Below the pieces are notes generated by a model that was not told where the DNA came from, searched no databases, and saw only the letters and a program-made list of their open reading frames with translations. DNA of 64,000 bases from Herbaspirillum frisingense GSF30 (GTDB lineage Bacteria > Pseudomonadota > Gammaproteobacteria > Burkholderiales > Burkholderiaceae_D): contig NZ_AEEC02000016.1 of NCBI RefSeq assembly GCF_000300975.2, forward strand, positions 56,672 to 120,671. Reading direction: 5' to 3'. Below are positions 53,461-63,841 of this stretch, piece after piece. A program made the translations under genes and the position numbers. Numbering within the stretch: the first letter of the stretch is position 1; each line of letters opens with the position of its first letter.

Positions 53461-54927
53461 ATGGCTACTTCTGATTTCGATCTGGTTTTATTCGGCGGCA
53501 CCGGCGACCTCTCGATGCGCAAGCTGCTGCCCGCGCTGTATGCCCGAGACCGCGCCCGCGACCTGCCGCCCGATGCACGCATCATCTGCCTGGGCCGCGA
53601 CGAGAAATCGCGTGAAGACTTCCTCAAGCTGGTGGAGAAGGATTCCAAACCCCACGTGCCGGCCGCCAACCTGGATGCCAGCGTCTGGGAACGCTTCACC
53701 GGCCGCCTGCAATACGCCTCGGTCAACGCCAAGGAAGCCGACAGCTTCAGCCACCTGAAGGATGCCCTGCGCGACATCGCCGGCCTGGCGCGGGTGTTCT
53801 ACCTGGCGACTCCGCCCAGCCTGTTCGCCTCGATCTGCGAAAACCTGTCCAAGGCCGGACTGGTCACGCCGACCTCCCGCGTGGTGCTGGAAAAGCCGCT
53901 GGGCCGCGACCTCAAGAGCGCCCGCGACATCAACGCCCAGGTCGGCCGCTTCTTCCAGGAATCGCAGATCTTCCGTATCGACCACTACCTCGGCAAGGAA
54001 GCGGTGCAGAACCTGCTGGCGCTGCGCTTCGGCAACGTGCTGTTCGAACCCCTGTGGCGGCGCGAATGGATTTCCGACGTGCAGATCACCATCGCCGAAG
54101 AACTCGGTGTGGGCGGCCGCTTCGACTACTACGACACCTCCGGCGCCCTGCGCGACATGCTGCAGAACCACCTGCTGCAACTGCTCTGTATCGTCGCCAT
54201 GGAACCGCCGGTATCGAACTCGGCCGACGCCGTGCGCGACGAAAAGCTCAAGGTGCTGCGCTCGCTCAAGCGCTTTACCCCCACCACGCTGGCCATGAAC
54301 GTGGTGCGCGGCCAGTACCGCGCCGGCCATGTCGATGGCGTGGCCGTGCCGGGCTACCGCAAGGAAGCCGATGCCAACCCCGACTCGCGCACCGAGACCT
54401 ATGTCGCAGTCAAGGCCGAGATCGACACCTGGCGCTGGGCCGGCGTGCCGTTCTACCTGCGTACCGGCAAGCGCATGGCCGACTCCCTGGCCGAGATCGT
54501 GGTGCGCTTCAAGAGCGTGCCGCATTCCATCTTCGCGCACCAGAACGACACTCCGAACTGCCTGGTGATCCGACTGCAGCCTGACGAAGGCCTGCACATG
54601 AACCTGATGGCCAAGCAGCCTGGCGATGGCATGCGCCTGCGTCCGGTGGAGCTGGAGCTGGACTTCCGCGAGAAGTTCAAGACCCCGCGCATGGACGCCT
54701 ACGAACGCCTGCTGCTGGACGTGTTGCGCGGTCATCTGACACTGTTCATGCGCAGCGACGAACTGGAGGCCGCCTGGGAATGGGTGGAGCCCATCATCGA
54801 TTACTGGGACCAGCAGGAGGCCGACCCGGTCCCCTACAACGCCGGTACCTGGGGGCCTGCTGCGGCGAGCGCCCTGATCGGTCGCGACGGACTGCAGTGG
54901 CGCGAAGAAGCCCTGCCCGAGGTCTGA
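53461..54927 (+). CDS. zwf: Glucose-6-phosphate 1-dehydrogenase
   Basis: A 488-aa enzyme. The N-terminal NADP-binding motif is GGTGDLSMRKLLPALY (16-31) and the substrate site RIDHYLGKEAVQNLLALRF includes the Asp-His pair and catalytic Lys; PFYLRTGKRM is another conserved piece. It oxidises glucose-6-phosphate to 6-phosphogluconolactone. Unlike many gene neighbourhoods, no 6-phosphogluconolactonase (pgl) gene follows; hexR is 32 bp downstream. It is probably in the pgi-zwf-hexR operon with HexR-like control at 51556. Confidence 0.97.
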   Translation: MATSDFDLVLFGGTGDLSMRKLLPALYARDRARDLPPDARIICLGRDEKSREDFLKLVEKDSKPHVPAANLDASVWERFTGRLQYASVNAKEADSFSHLKDALRDIAGLARVFYLATPPSLFASICENLSKAGLVTPTSRVVLEKPLGRDLKSARDINAQVGRFFQESQIFRIDHYLGKEAVQNLLALRFGNVLFEPLWRREWISDVQITIAEELGVGGRFDYYDTSGALRDMLQNHLLQLLCIVAMEPPVSNSADAVRDEKLKVLRSLKRFTPTTLAMNVVRGQYRAGHVDGVAVPGYRKEADANPDSRTETYVAVKAEIDTWRWAGVPFYLRTGKRMADSLAEIVVRFKSVPHSIFAHQNDTPNCLVIRLQPDEGLHMNLMAKQPGDGMRLRPVELELDFREKFKTPRMDAYERLLLDVLRGHLTLFMRSDELEAAWEWVEPIIDYWDQQEADPVPYNAGTWGPAAASALIGRDGLQWREEALPEV

Positions 54928-54959
54928 CCAGCGCCCGCTAGCGTCACCAGGTCACCGTC

Positions 54960-55820
54960 ATGTCCATGCTGCTCGACTCCATCCGCACCCACATCAACTC
55001 CCTCTCCAAGTCGGAGAAGAAGGTGGCTGCGACCATCCTGGCCAACCCGCAACTGGCCCTGGCCGAGAACCTGACGGCGCTGGCCAAGAATGCGGAAGTG
55101 TCGGAACCGACCGTGATCCGTTTCTGCCGCGCCATCGGTTACGAGGGCTGGCATGACTTCAAGCTCAAGCTCGCCCAGAGCCTGGCGCTGGCCTTGCCGG
55201 GCGCAGATGAAACGCTGGCCCAGGACGACCTGGCCGCCGATCTGGTCAACAAGATCTGCAGCCGTTCCATCAATACCCTGCTGGACCTGCGCAACCACCT
55301 CAATCCGGATGCCATCCAGCTGGCGCTGGACGTACTGGCACGGGCCAACAAGATCGAGTTCTACGGCCAGGGGACCTCCGGTATCGTGGCCAACGACGCG
55401 CAGCACAAGTTCTTCCGCTCGGGCGTGCCCACCGTGGCGTATTCCGACCCGCACATCCACAGCATCGCGGCCTCGCTCCTGAAGGCCGGCGACTGCGTGG
55501 TGGCGATCTCGCAGCGCGGTGGCAACGCCGCCCTGCTGCGCTCGATCCAGCTGGCGCGCAAGGGCGGTGCCGACATCATCGTGCTCGGCCCTTCCGGCAC
55601 CCCGCTGGCCGAACTGGCCACGGTACTGGTGCCGATCGACCTGTCCTTCAACATCGACCCCTATACCCCCATCTCGGCGCGCCTGGCGCACCTGGTGGTG
55701 ATCGATATCCTGGCGGTGGGACTGGCGCTGCGACGCGGCCCGGAATTCCGCAAGAAGATGCAGAACGCGCAGAAGTCGCTGCAGAAATTCGACATGCAAT
55801 TCGACTCCTTCTTCCGCTAA
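54960..55820 (+). CDS. hexR: RpiR-family regulator HexR
   Basis: A 286-aa regulator with an N-terminal RpiR helix-turn-helix (LSKSEKKVAATILANP and EVSEPTVIRFCRAIGYEGWHDFKL, residues about 15-75) and a SIS domain (FYGQGTSGIVANDAQHKFFRSG, ISQRGGNAALLRSI, residues about 128-258). The SIS domain of HexR binds KDPG, which releases it from DNA. Its place after zwf and opposite edd is the standard HexR context, and HexR-like boxes lie at 51378 and 51556. It is separate from any glucokinase domain, unlike some betaproteobacterial fusions. Confidence 0.93.
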   Translation: MSMLLDSIRTHINSLSKSEKKVAATILANPQLALAENLTALAKNAEVSEPTVIRFCRAIGYEGWHDFKLKLAQSLALALPGADETLAQDDLAADLVNKICSRSINTLLDLRNHLNPDAIQLALDVLARANKIEFYGQGTSGIVANDAQHKFFRSGVPTVAYSDPHIHSIAASLLKAGDCVVAISQRGGNAALLRSIQLARKGGADIIVLGPSGTPLAELATVLVPIDLSFNIDPYTPISARLAHLVVIDILAVGLALRRGPEFRKKMQNAQKSLQKFDMQFDSFFR

Positions 55821-55940
55821 GCGTGCCAAGCGCAGCGGCAGATCAAGGATCAGTGATTTAGCGACATTCACCGACAGACAGGAAACGGCCATTGCGTACA
55901 ATGCCTATCCTTATTCTTCACCCTAGCAACAGGACTTTCC

Positions 55941-56876
55941 ATGAGCCAGCTTGAACAGTTGAAGCAGTACACCACCATCGTGGCCGATACCGGCGACTTC
56001 CAGGCCATGAAGGCCTTTGCGCCCCAGGATGCCACCACCAACCCCTCGCTGATCCTGAAGGCGGTGCAGAAGGCCGAGTACAAGCCGCTGCTGGAGTCGG
56101 TGGTCAAGGCCCACGCCGGCAAGAGTACCGATGCCATCATCGACCGCCTGCTGATCGCCTTCGGTCTGGAGATCCTGAAGCTGATCCCGGGTCGCGTCTC
56201 CACCGAGACCGATGCCCGCCTGTCCTTCGATACCGAAGGCACCGTCGCCAAGGGCCGCGAGCTGATCCGCCTGTACGAAGAAGCCGGCATCGCCCGCGAG
56301 CGCGTGCTCATCAAGATCGCCTCCACCTGGGAAGGCATCCGTGCCGCCGAGATCCTGGAAAAGGACGGCATCCGCTGCAACCTGACCCTGCTGTTCTCGC
56401 TGCCGCAGGCCATCGCCTGCGCCGAGGCCCGCGTGCAACTGATCTCCCCCTTCGTCGGCCGCATCTACGATTGGTACAAGAAATCCACCGGCCAGGAATA
56501 TACCGGCAGCGACGATCCCGGCGTGCAATCGGTCAAGGCGGTCTACAACTACTACCGCAAGTTCGGCTACGCCACCGAAGTGATGGGCGCGAGCTTCCGC
56601 AACACGTCGCAGATCGTCGAACTGGCCGGCTGCGACCTGCTCACCATCAGCCCGGACCTGCTGCAGAAGCTGGCCGACAGCGATGCTCCGGTGGAACGCA
56701 AGCTGAGCAAGGAAGCCGCCGATGCGGCCGACATCGAGCGTATCTCCCTGGATGAAAAAGCCTTCCGCCTGGCCCTCAACGCCGACGCCATGGCCACCGA
56801 AAAGCTGGCCGAAGGCATCCGCCAGTTCGCCGCTGACGCGGTCAAGCTGGAGCAGATCGTGGACGCCTTGCGCTAA
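55941..56876 (+). CDS. tal: Transaldolase
   Basis: A 311-aa class I transaldolase of the TalB type. The Schiff-base Lys lies in [13 protein letters not shown] and the N-terminal motif [22 protein letters not shown] is diagnostic; [11 protein letters not shown] is also conserved. It transfers a dihydroxyacetone unit between sugar phosphates in the non-oxidative pentose phosphate pathway. It starts 120 bp after hexR, so it may have its own promoter. A strong stem-loop follows at 56901-56934. Confidence 0.97.
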   Translation: MSQLEQLKQYTTIVADTGDFQAMKAFAPQDATTNPSLILKAVQKAEYKPLLESVVKAHAGKSTDAIIDRLLIAFGLEILKLIPGRVSTETDARLSFDTEGTVAKGRELIRLYEEAGIARERVLIKIASTWEGIRAAEILEKDGIRCNLTLLFSLPQAIACAEARVQLISPFVGRIYDWYKKSTGQEYTGSDDPGVQSVKAVYNYYRKFGYATEVMGASFRNTSQIVELAGCDLLTISPDLLQKLADSDAPVERKLSKEAADAADIERISLDEKAFRLALNADAMATEKLAEGIRQFAADAVKLEQIVDALR

Positions 56877-56900
56877 ATCCCGCGTTCAGATCAACAAGTA

Positions 56901-56934
56901 CAAAGGCCGCATCGTGCAGACGATGCGGCCTTTG
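56901..56934 (+). terminator. Stem-loop terminator after tal
   Basis: CAAAGGCCGCATCG and CGATGCGGCCTTTG form a perfect 14-bp stem with a 6-nt loop, 24 bp after the tal stop. Only TCGTTC follows, so a weak U-run; the opposite strand faces the convergent chemoreceptor gene. Confidence 0.65.
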
Positions 56935-56954
56935 TCGTTCATGGTGGATCGCGT

Positions 56955-58496
56955 CTAGGGCAATGCGCGCGCCCCACCCATCCGGCATTGGAAAAAGCTC
57001 ATGGTGGTCTGCAGCACCATGGCGCGTCGGTTCAGTTCCTCCGAGGTCACGGCAAGCTCTTCGGAGCTTAGCGAGTTCTGCTGGATCACCTGGGCCAGCT
57101 GGCTGGCGGCGACACTGATCTGGCTGACTGCGGTGGATTGCTTTTCTGAGGCCTGGACGATTTCCTGTACCAGTTCCGAGGTACGTCCGATCGCCGGCAG
57201 CATGTGCTGCAGCTGCTCTTCGGCGGCGCCCGCCAGGATCACGTTGGCGCGGGCGACTTCATCGATTTCCTGCGCGGCGGCCTGGCTGCGTTCGGCCAGC
57301 CGCCGGACCTCGGCCGCCACCACGGCGAAGCCGGTGCCGTGCTCACCTGCATGGGCCGCCTCGATGGTGGCATTGAGCGCCAGGAGGTTGGTCTGATAGG
57401 CGATGTCGTCGATGACCGCGATCTTGCCGGCGATCTGCTGGATCGCCTCCACCATCTGCCTGAGGGTCTGCGCGCACTGCCCTGCCTGGCTGGCAGCACC
57501 GGCGGCGATCTGCTCGGTCTGGCGCGCATTCTCGGAGGTACTGAGGATGGACCCGTGGATCTGCTCCAGTGCCATGCTGGTCTGCTCCACACCAGTAGCC
57601 TGCTCGGTCGAGGCACGGGAGAGCGACTGCGCCGTGGCGCTGACCTCCTCGGCGGTGCTGACCATGGCTTCGGCACTGGCGGTGACTTCGGCCACCACCT
57701 GGCACAGGCGTTCGATCATGTTCTTGATGGAATTCATCATGCTCCGGCCATGGCGCGGCTTCAGAGCGATCTGCTGCACGAGGTCGCCATCGGAGAGGCG
57801 TTGCATGACCGTGACCACGTCGCCCGGTTCAGCGCCCAACTGGCGTGTGAGAGTGTGGGTGATGCCCCAGCCGGCACCCAGCATGATCAGCAGGACCCCG
57901 CCGGCCATCAGGAGCACGGTCTGCAGCGCATGTTCGATGATCTCGCGCGCCGACAGGGCGCTGGCTTCGCCCAGGGCGATGTTGTAGGAACGATGGCGCG
58001 CAAAGGCGGCCTGCACGGCTTCGATAGCCCCGCGAAACTCCAGCCCCACCACGATCTTGCCCTGCTCGTCCAGGCCCTGGTCCACCAGCGCCAGCAGGCG
58101 TCGCACCACGTCCTCGAAAACGGTCAGGCGCTGGAGGTCGTCTTCCAGCATGGCCTGGTCCGTTTCATCGGTGACATAGGCCGCGCGGTAGACTTTCATC
58201 TGCTTGTCCAGGCGCTGGCGGTAGATCTCGATTTCCTGCAGGAGACGGCGCCGGTCGCTGGGGTCCTGGTTGGCCTGGTAGTGATAGACCCGACCCTGGA
58301 TGGCATTGAAGGCGCCTTGCGCATCATCCAGCGAGGTAACGCTGGGGACGGTATTGACCTGTGCGTAGTTGGCAGCGTGGTAGACGTTCTCGATCTGGCG
58401 CAGGCTGACGGCGGCGGTGGCAGCCAGGCCCAGCATGGCCAGCACGATCAACAGAAACAGGCGCTGTCCCACCGTCAGCGCATAAGGTCTCGCCAT
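56955..58496 (-). CDS. Methyl-accepting chemotaxis protein
   Basis: A 513-aa receptor. TM1 is about residues 10-32 ([20 protein letters not shown]); a periplasmic helical region (about 33-185, four-helix-bundle type, with the [15 protein letters not shown] segment) follows; TM2 is [19 protein letters not shown], then HAMP, and the signalling hairpin around [43 protein letters not shown]. It lacks the C-terminal CheB/CheR-binding pentapeptide. The Shine-Dalgarno GGAGG favours ATG 58496; ATG 58499 is adjacent. The ligand is unknown. With fliD it shows that the organism is motile. Confidence 0.92.
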   Translation of the reverse strand: MARPYALTVGQRLFLLIVLAMLGLAATAAVSLRQIENVYHAANYAQVNTVPSVTSLDDAQGAFNAIQGRVYHYQANQDPSDRRRLLQEIEIYRQRLDKQMKVYRAAYVTDETDQAMLEDDLQRLTVFEDVVRRLLALVDQGLDEQGKIVVGLEFRGAIEAVQAAFARHRSYNIALGEASALSAREIIEHALQTVLLMAGGVLLIMLGAGWGITHTLTRQLGAEPGDVVTVMQRLSDGDLVQQIALKPRHGRSMMNSIKNMIERLCQVVAEVTASAEAMVSTAEEVSATAQSLSRASTEQATGVEQTSMALEQIHGSILSTSENARQTEQIAAGAASQAGQCAQTLRQMVEAIQQIAGKIAVIDDIAYQTNLLALNATIEAAHAGEHGTGFAVVAAEVRRLAERSQAAAQEIDEVARANVILAGAAEEQLQHMLPAIGRTSELVQEIVQASEKQSTAVSQISVAASQLAQVIQQNSLSSEELAVTSEELNRRAMVLQTTMSFFQCRMGGARALP

Positions 58497-58700
58497 CATG
58501 TCCTCCCCCCAGAGGTTTGCCGTGCTTGTCAGGCGGGACGGGCATTCATCCCTGCCATCCCATGGGGGCAAAACTTATAGCGTGCACAAGATATTGTCAA
58601 TCTGGCATAGATGATCGGGCCAGAAAGCAAGGCAGGACAGCCTTTCGGACGCGGGGCGGCCACCACACTGCAGGGCAGCGCGGACATCGCCCCGGGCGGA

Positions 58701-59738
58701 TCAGTCGAAACTGATCTGCACCTTCATCATCTTCGAACGATCACCGGCGATCTCGAAGGCCTCCACCGCCTGTGCGATGGGATAGGTGGCCGAGATCAAC
58801 GGCTTGACGTCCACCAGGCGGCGGTTCATCAGCTCGACGGCCATGGCGAACTCTTCATGGAAGCGGAAGGCACCGCGCCAGTCCAGCTCCTTGCCCACCA
58901 GCAGGTTGGCCGGGAACTGGATGTCACCGCCCAGGCCCACCTGCACGATCACGGCCTGCGGACGCAGCGCCTCCAGCGCACCCACCAGCGCGCGCTCGTT
59001 GCCGCTGGCTTCGAAGAGCACGTCAAAGGTCCCCTTGTCGGCGGCGTAGGCCTTCAGCGCCTCCGGTGTCTCGGCCATGTTGATGGCGCGGTCGGCGCCC
59101 ACCTTCAGTGCGGCTTCCAGCGGCATCTTCGCCACATCGGTGACCACCACTTCCAGCGCGCCGGCGCGACGGGCGGCAATCACCACCAGGGCACCGATGG
59201 GGCCGCAGCCCGTCACCAGCACGCGCTTGCCCACCAGCGGACCGGCGCGACGCACGGCATGCAATGCCACCGACAGCGGTTCGGCCATGGCGGCCTCGCC
59301 ATCGCTGACGTGGTCGGCCACGACGTGGGCCTGTGAACGCTCGATGACGATTTCCTGGCGGAACGCGCCCTGTACGTGCGGGGTGCGCATGGCACTGCCG
59401 TAGAAACGCATGTCCAGGCAATGGTTCTGCTTGCCTTCCTGGCAGTATTTGCACTGACCGCAGGGACGGCTGGGCGAAATGGCGATGCGGGTACCGGGCG
59501 CGATGTCGGTGACGGCGCTGCCGACTTCCGCGATCTGGCCCGAGACTTCGTGGCCCAGCACCATCGGTTCCTTGATGCGCACCACGCCGAAACCGCCGTG
59601 GTGGTAGTAGTGCAGGTCGGAACCGCAAATACCGCCGGCCTTGACCTTGACCTTCAGTTGTTGCGGCTGCAGTTCGCCGCTGTCGAGTTGCTGGATGCGC
59701 AGGTCGTGCGGCGCATGGATGACGAGGCCTTGTTGCAT
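58701..59738 (-). CDS. idnD: L-idonate 5-dehydrogenase (zinc MDR family)
   Basis: A 345-aa zinc alcohol dehydrogenase. GGICGSDLHYYHHGGFG provides the catalytic Cys, and GHEVSG the His-Glu; structural zinc Cys residues lie in CGQCKYCQEGKQNHC; the NAD site is VTGCGPIGALVVIAARRAG. The N-terminal YYHHGGFG is typical of IdnD. It oxidises L-idonate to 5-ketogluconate. It follows idnO by 27 bp, and the two steps together yield gluconate, which gntK phosphorylates. Confidence 0.93.
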   Translation of the reverse strand: MQQGLVIHAPHDLRIQQLDSGELQPQQLKVKVKAGGICGSDLHYYHHGGFGVVRIKEPMVLGHEVSGQIAEVGSAVTDIAPGTRIAISPSRPCGQCKYCQEGKQNHCLDMRFYGSAMRTPHVQGAFRQEIVIERSQAHVVADHVSDGEAAMAEPLSVALHAVRRAGPLVGKRVLVTGCGPIGALVVIAARRAGALEVVVTDVAKMPLEAALKVGADRAINMAETPEALKAYAADKGTFDVLFEASGNERALVGALEALRPQAVIVQVGLGGDIQFPANLLVGKELDWRGAFRFHEEFAMAVELMNRRLVDVKPLISATYPIAQAVEAFEIAGDRSKMMKVQISFD

Positions 59739-59765
59739 GATCTTCTCCTGAATGGCATCAATGGG

Positions 59766-60560
59766 TTACAGGGTCGCGGTGACACCGCCATCCACGTAGA
59801 GGATGTGGCCGTTCACGAAACGCGAGGCATCGCTGGCCAGGAACACGGCCGCGCCCACCAGGTCTTCGACATCGCCCCAGCGACGCGAGGGCGTGCGGCC
59901 GACCAGCCAGTCGGTGAACTTGGCATCGTTGACCAGGGCCATGTTCATCTCGGTCTTGAAATACCCGGGACCCAGGCCATTGACCTGGATACCGTACTTG
60001 CCCCAGTCGATCGCCATGCCCTTGGTGAACATCTTCACCGCGCCCTTGGTGGCGGTATAGGGGGCGATGCCGGGACGACCCAGTTCGCTCTGCACCGAGC
60101 AGATGTTGATGATCTTGCCGGCGCCACGCGGGATCATGTGGCGCGCCACTGCCTGGGCGGCGTAGAAGACGCTGTTGAGGTTGGTGTTGATGAGGTCGTG
60201 CCAGTCCGATTCCTTGAACTCCTCCAGCGGATTGCGACGCTGGATGCCGGCGTTGTTGACCAGGATGTCGATGGCGCCGATCTCGCTTTCGATCTTCTGC
60301 ACCGCAGCCTTGACCTCATCGGAGGAGGTGGCGTCGAAGCTGGATTCATGGATGACGTGGCCTTCGGCACGCAATTGCGCCGCCACACCGGCCAGCTTGC
60401 CGGCATCGCGACCGTTGAGGACGATGGCCGCGCCCGCTTGCGCCATGCCGCGCGCCAGTGCCAGGCCGATGCCGCCGGACGAACCGGTGATCAGGGCCAG
60501 CCGGCCTTCGAGGGAAAAACCCTGCAGGCCTGCCGGCAGGGAGGTGGTCTTGGTGGTCAT
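59766..60560 (-). CDS. idnO: Gluconate 5-dehydrogenase / 5-ketogluconate reductase (SDR)
   Basis: A 264-aa SDR with LITGSSGGIGLALARGMAQAG, NNAGIQRRNPLEEF, the Ser region IINICSVQSELGRPG and the YTATKGAVKMFTKGMA active site (Tyr/Lys). The IQRR sequence and ENF-like catalytic surroundings are characteristic of Gno/IdnO. It reduces 5-ketogluconate to D-gluconate. I set the start at ATG 60560; the longer frame upstream only traverses the end of gntK. It lies 71 bp after gntK. Confidence 0.93.
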   Translation of the reverse strand: MTTKTTSLPAGLQGFSLEGRLALITGSSGGIGLALARGMAQAGAAIVLNGRDAGKLAGVAAQLRAEGHVIHESSFDATSSDEVKAAVQKIESEIGAIDILVNNAGIQRRNPLEEFKESDWHDLINTNLNSVFYAAQAVARHMIPRGAGKIINICSVQSELGRPGIAPYTATKGAVKMFTKGMAIDWGKYGIQVNGLGPGYFKTEMNMALVNDAKFTDWLVGRTPSRRWGDVEDLVGAAVFLASDASRFVNGHILYVDGGVTATL

Positions 60561-60631
60561 GTGGTCTCTTTCTTCTTGTTGGGGAGGTGGCAGATCGAAA
60601 CTGCTCAGGCCGGCCTGCACCGGAGCAGCGT

Positions 60632-62185
60632 TCAGTGCGCCTTTCCGGTCTCGCGCTGGAAGGCGGCGATGGCGTGGTACTCCGCTTCCAGCTTGGCCGG
60701 AATGGCCGCAAAGATGGGTTGCAGGCGGCTGTAGACCGCCACCGCGTCGGCATGCGGCGCGTGATGGTTGGTGGACCCGACCATGCCGGAAATCACCGAC
60801 AGCGACGGCACCAGCCCCAAGGCCCAGGCGCCCAGCACGGCCGCACCCAGGCAGGACGATTCCACGCTCTCCGGCACCACCACCTCGCGATTGAAGATGT
60901 CGGCCATCATCTGGCGCCACAGGGCCGAACGGGCAAAGCCGCCGGTGGCCATCATGCGCTTGGTCGGGCCGACCAGTTCTTCCAGCGCCGGCAGGATGCT
61001 GTAGAGATTGAAGATCACCCCTTCCAGCGCGGCGCGGATCATGTGGTGCTTGCCATGGTGCAGGGCCAGGCCGAAGAAGGAGCCGCGCAGGTCGGCATTC
61101 CACAGCGGCGCACGCTCGCCGGCCATGAAGGGATGGAACAGCAGCCCTTCGGCGCCGGGACGCACCTTCTCGGCGATTCGGGTCAGGGCTTCGTAGGGAT
61201 CGACGCCTTCATCGCGGGCTGCGGCTGCCTCGGCGGTCGCCAGTTCATCGCGCACCCAGCGGAAGATGTTGCCACCGTTGTTGACCGGGCCGCCGACCAC
61301 CCAGTGCTTCTCGGTCAGGGCGTAGCAGAACAGGCGGCCATGCGGGTCAGTCAGGGGCTCATCGATCACCGTGCGCATCGCACCGGAAGTGCCGATGGTC
61401 ACCGCGACGTGGCCGATCTCGATGGCGTTCACGCCCAGGTTGGAGAGCACGCCGTCGTTGGCGCCGATGATGAAGGGGGTGTCCACCGACAGCCCCAGGC
61501 GCTGGGCCATCCCGGGTGACAGCGGCGGCAGGCGGTGGGTGGTCGGCACCGGCGTGGGCAACTGCTCGGGCGTGACCCGCAGCAGTTCCAGCGCACCGCG
61601 ATCCCAGGCCAGCTCGCGCAGGTTGAACATGCCGGTGGCCGAGGCGATGGAGTGGTCCACCACCCACTGGCCGAACAACTGGTACAGCAGGTATTCCTTG
61701 ATGCCGACAAAGCGCGCCGCCTTGCTGAAGACTTCCGGCTTTTCATGGCGCATCCACATCAGCTTGCACAGCGGCGACATCGGGTGGATGGGCGTACCGG
61801 TGCGGCGGTAGATGGCGTTGCCGTCGTGTTCGTGCTTGATGCGCTCGGCCCAGACCGAGGCGCGGATATCGCCCCAGGTGATGCTGTTGGACAGCAGGCG
61901 GCTCTCGGCATCCAGCGCAATGACGCTGTGCATGGCGGCGCTGAAGGACAGCAGGGCGATCTCCTGCGAGGCTGCGGCGGCAGCTTTGACAGCGCCGGCA
62001 ATCGAGGCCAGCGCAGCCTCGACGATCTGTTGCGGGTCCTGCTCCGCCATGCCCGGCTCGGTACAGATCACCGGGTATTCCTGCGCATGCTGTGCGACCA
62101 CCTTGCCATCGAGCGTGAAGACGACGGACTTGGTGCTGGTGGTGCCGATATCGACACCGAGCATGTAGCGGGCGGAGTGGGACAT
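60632..62185 (-). CDS. gntK: Gluconokinase (FGGY carbohydrate kinase family)
   Basis: A 517-aa sugar kinase. GVDIGTTSTKSVVFTLDG near residue 10 is the phosphate-binding motif of FGGY kinases; EQDPQQIVEAALASI and GGPVNNGGNIFRWVRDEL are typical of GntK of the FGGY type (not the small P-loop type). MFLVGG-like IGANDGVLSNLGVNA and the C-terminal MATGGFARSALWRQMMADI match. It makes 6-phosphogluconate, the edd substrate. The ribosome-binding site AAGGA is followed by ATGTTCATG; correct spacing favours the second ATG at 62185. Confidence 0.93.
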   Translation of the reverse strand: MSHSARYMLGVDIGTTSTKSVVFTLDGKVVAQHAQEYPVICTEPGMAEQDPQQIVEAALASIAGAVKAAAAASQEIALLSFSAAMHSVIALDAESRLLSNSITWGDIRASVWAERIKHEHDGNAIYRRTGTPIHPMSPLCKLMWMRHEKPEVFSKAARFVGIKEYLLYQLFGQWVVDHSIASATGMFNLRELAWDRGALELLRVTPEQLPTPVPTTHRLPPLSPGMAQRLGLSVDTPFIIGANDGVLSNLGVNAIEIGHVAVTIGTSGAMRTVIDEPLTDPHGRLFCYALTEKHWVVGGPVNNGGNIFRWVRDELATAEAAAARDEGVDPYEALTRIAEKVRPGAEGLLFHPFMAGERAPLWNADLRGSFFGLALHHGKHHMIRAALEGVIFNLYSILPALEELVGPTKRMMATGGFARSALWRQMMADIFNREVVVPESVESSCLGAAVLGAWALGLVPSLSVISGMVGSTNHHAPHADAVAVYSRLQPIFAAIPAKLEAEYHAIAAFQRETGKAH

Positions 62186-62258
62186 GAACATTCCTTATCT
62201 GACAGATGGCAAGACGCCCGGACCAGCCGGGCGTTGCATCGTGAGTATTAAATGACGA

Positions 62259-63611
62259 TCAAACGACGAGATTGAGCAACATGATGAAGATGATAGCAAC
62301 AACCGAGATCAGTGTTTCCATCACCGTCCAGGTCTTGAAGGTTTCACCCACGCTCATGTTGAAGTATTCCTTGACCAGCCAGAACCCGGCATCGTTGACA
62401 TGCGACAGGATCAGCGAACCGGCGCCGGTGGCCAGCACCAGCAGTTCCTTGTTGGTACCGGGGATCAGTGCCACCAGCGGGGCCACGATGCCAGCACCGG
62501 TGATAGTGGCCACCGTGGCCGAACCGGTCGCCACGCGGATCACGCCGGCCACGAACCAGGCCAGCAGCAGCGGCGAAATCTGTGCATGCACGGCCAGTTG
62601 GCCGATGGCAGTCCCCACGCCGGAATTGACCAGCATCTGCTTGAAGCCGCCACCGGCACCGATGATCAGCACGATGGCCGCGGTCGGCGCCAGACTCTGA
62701 TCAACGAACTTCAACACCTGTTGACGGGTGAAGCCACGGGCCAGGCCGAAGGTCCAGATCGCCAGCAGCAGCGCGGCCAGCAGGGCCACGATGGGGTTGC
62801 CGATGAAGTCCATCAGGTCGCGCACGGCGTGGCCTTCAGGCAGGGTGACATCGACGAAGGTCTTCAGCAGCATCAGGAACACCGGCGAGAGCACCGTCAC
62901 CAGGGTGGTGGTGAAGCCCGGCAGGTTGCTGGTCTGCGGTTCGCGCGCCAGTTGCGCCATCAGTTCTTCCGAAGGCTTGATGTCAACGTAGCGCGAGATG
63001 AAGGAACCGAACATGGGGCCGGCGATGATGACCGTCGGCAGGCCCACCAGCAGGCCGTAGAAGATGGTCTTGCCGATGTCGGCACCGAAGATGCCGATGG
63101 CCAGCAGCGGACCCGGGTGCGGCGGCACCAGGCCGTGCATCACCGACAGGCTGGCCAGCATGGGCATGCCGATCTTGAACAGCGGCACGCCCGAGCGACG
63201 CGCCACGATGAACACCAGCGGGATCAGCAAGACGAAGCCGATTTCGAAGAACAGGGGAATACCGACCAGGAAGGCCCCCATCATCATGGCCCAGTGCACG
63301 CGCTCGCGGCCGAAGGCACGCACCAGCGTCTGCGAGATCTGGTCGGCACCGCCGGACTCAGCCATCAGCTTGCCCAGCATGGTACCCAGGCCCAGCACGA
63401 TGCCGACGAAGCCCAGCACGCCGCCGAAGCCGTCCTGGAAGGACTTGACGATCTTGGGCAGCGGCATGCCCGAGATCAGACCGAGGAAGCCCGAGGTGAT
63501 CGTCAGGGCGATGAAAGGATGGATGCGCAAGCGCGTGATCATCAGGATCAGCGCGAGGATCGCAATGACTGCATTGAACAGCAAGGTGGCGTCGTGGCTC
63601 ATTCCCAGCAT
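62259..63611 (-). CDS. Gluconate:H+ symporter, GntP family
   Basis: A 450-aa transporter with about 12-14 membrane segments. The GntP family pattern is visible in LIPLVFIVARRSGVP, HGLVPPHPGPLLAIGIFGADIGKT and IRVATGSATVATITGAGI. It imports gluconate, L-idonate or a similar hexonate by proton symport. It is first in the operon and lies 73 bp upstream of gntK. ATG 63611 has CGGAG about 8 bp upstream. Two gluconate-type operators precede it. Whether it prefers idonate or gluconate cannot be read here. Confidence 0.93.
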   Translation of the reverse strand: MLGMSHDATLLFNAVIAILALILMITRLRIHPFIALTITSGFLGLISGMPLPKIVKSFQDGFGGVLGFVGIVLGLGTMLGKLMAESGGADQISQTLVRAFGRERVHWAMMMGAFLVGIPLFFEIGFVLLIPLVFIVARRSGVPLFKIGMPMLASLSVMHGLVPPHPGPLLAIGIFGADIGKTIFYGLLVGLPTVIIAGPMFGSFISRYVDIKPSEELMAQLAREPQTSNLPGFTTTLVTVLSPVFLMLLKTFVDVTLPEGHAVRDLMDFIGNPIVALLAALLLAIWTFGLARGFTRQQVLKFVDQSLAPTAAIVLIIGAGGGFKQMLVNSGVGTAIGQLAVHAQISPLLLAWFVAGVIRVATGSATVATITGAGIVAPLVALIPGTNKELLVLATGAGSLILSHVNDAGFWLVKEYFNMSVGETFKTWTVMETLISVVAIIFIMLLNLVV

Positions 63612-63817
63612 GGGATCTCCGATTGCCGATAGCCGATGCCGTGCGGCCCGCAAAGAGCCGCAGCAGCGTGGCCCCGGCGCGAGGCTGAGGACGGACGTCT
63701 CCTGCGGCCTGCCCTGGCGGGAGGCGCGAACATCTGCACTATCTGCGTAGTGTTATCTGATTGACCTGAGTGTGGTATGCCGCCGCTGACCCCGCCGCCG
63801 TGTGCCCGGAGGTTCGG

Positions 63818-63833
63818 ATGTTAGCGTTAACAT
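63818..63833. promoter_or_regulatory. GntR/LacI-type operator 1 of the gluconate operon
   Basis: ATGTTAGCGTTAACAT is an almost perfect 16-bp dyad (arms ATGTTA and TAACAT). Its 14-bp core is identical to that before edd at 51362-51377. Confidence 0.65.
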
Positions 63834-63841
63834 GGGGCGCG

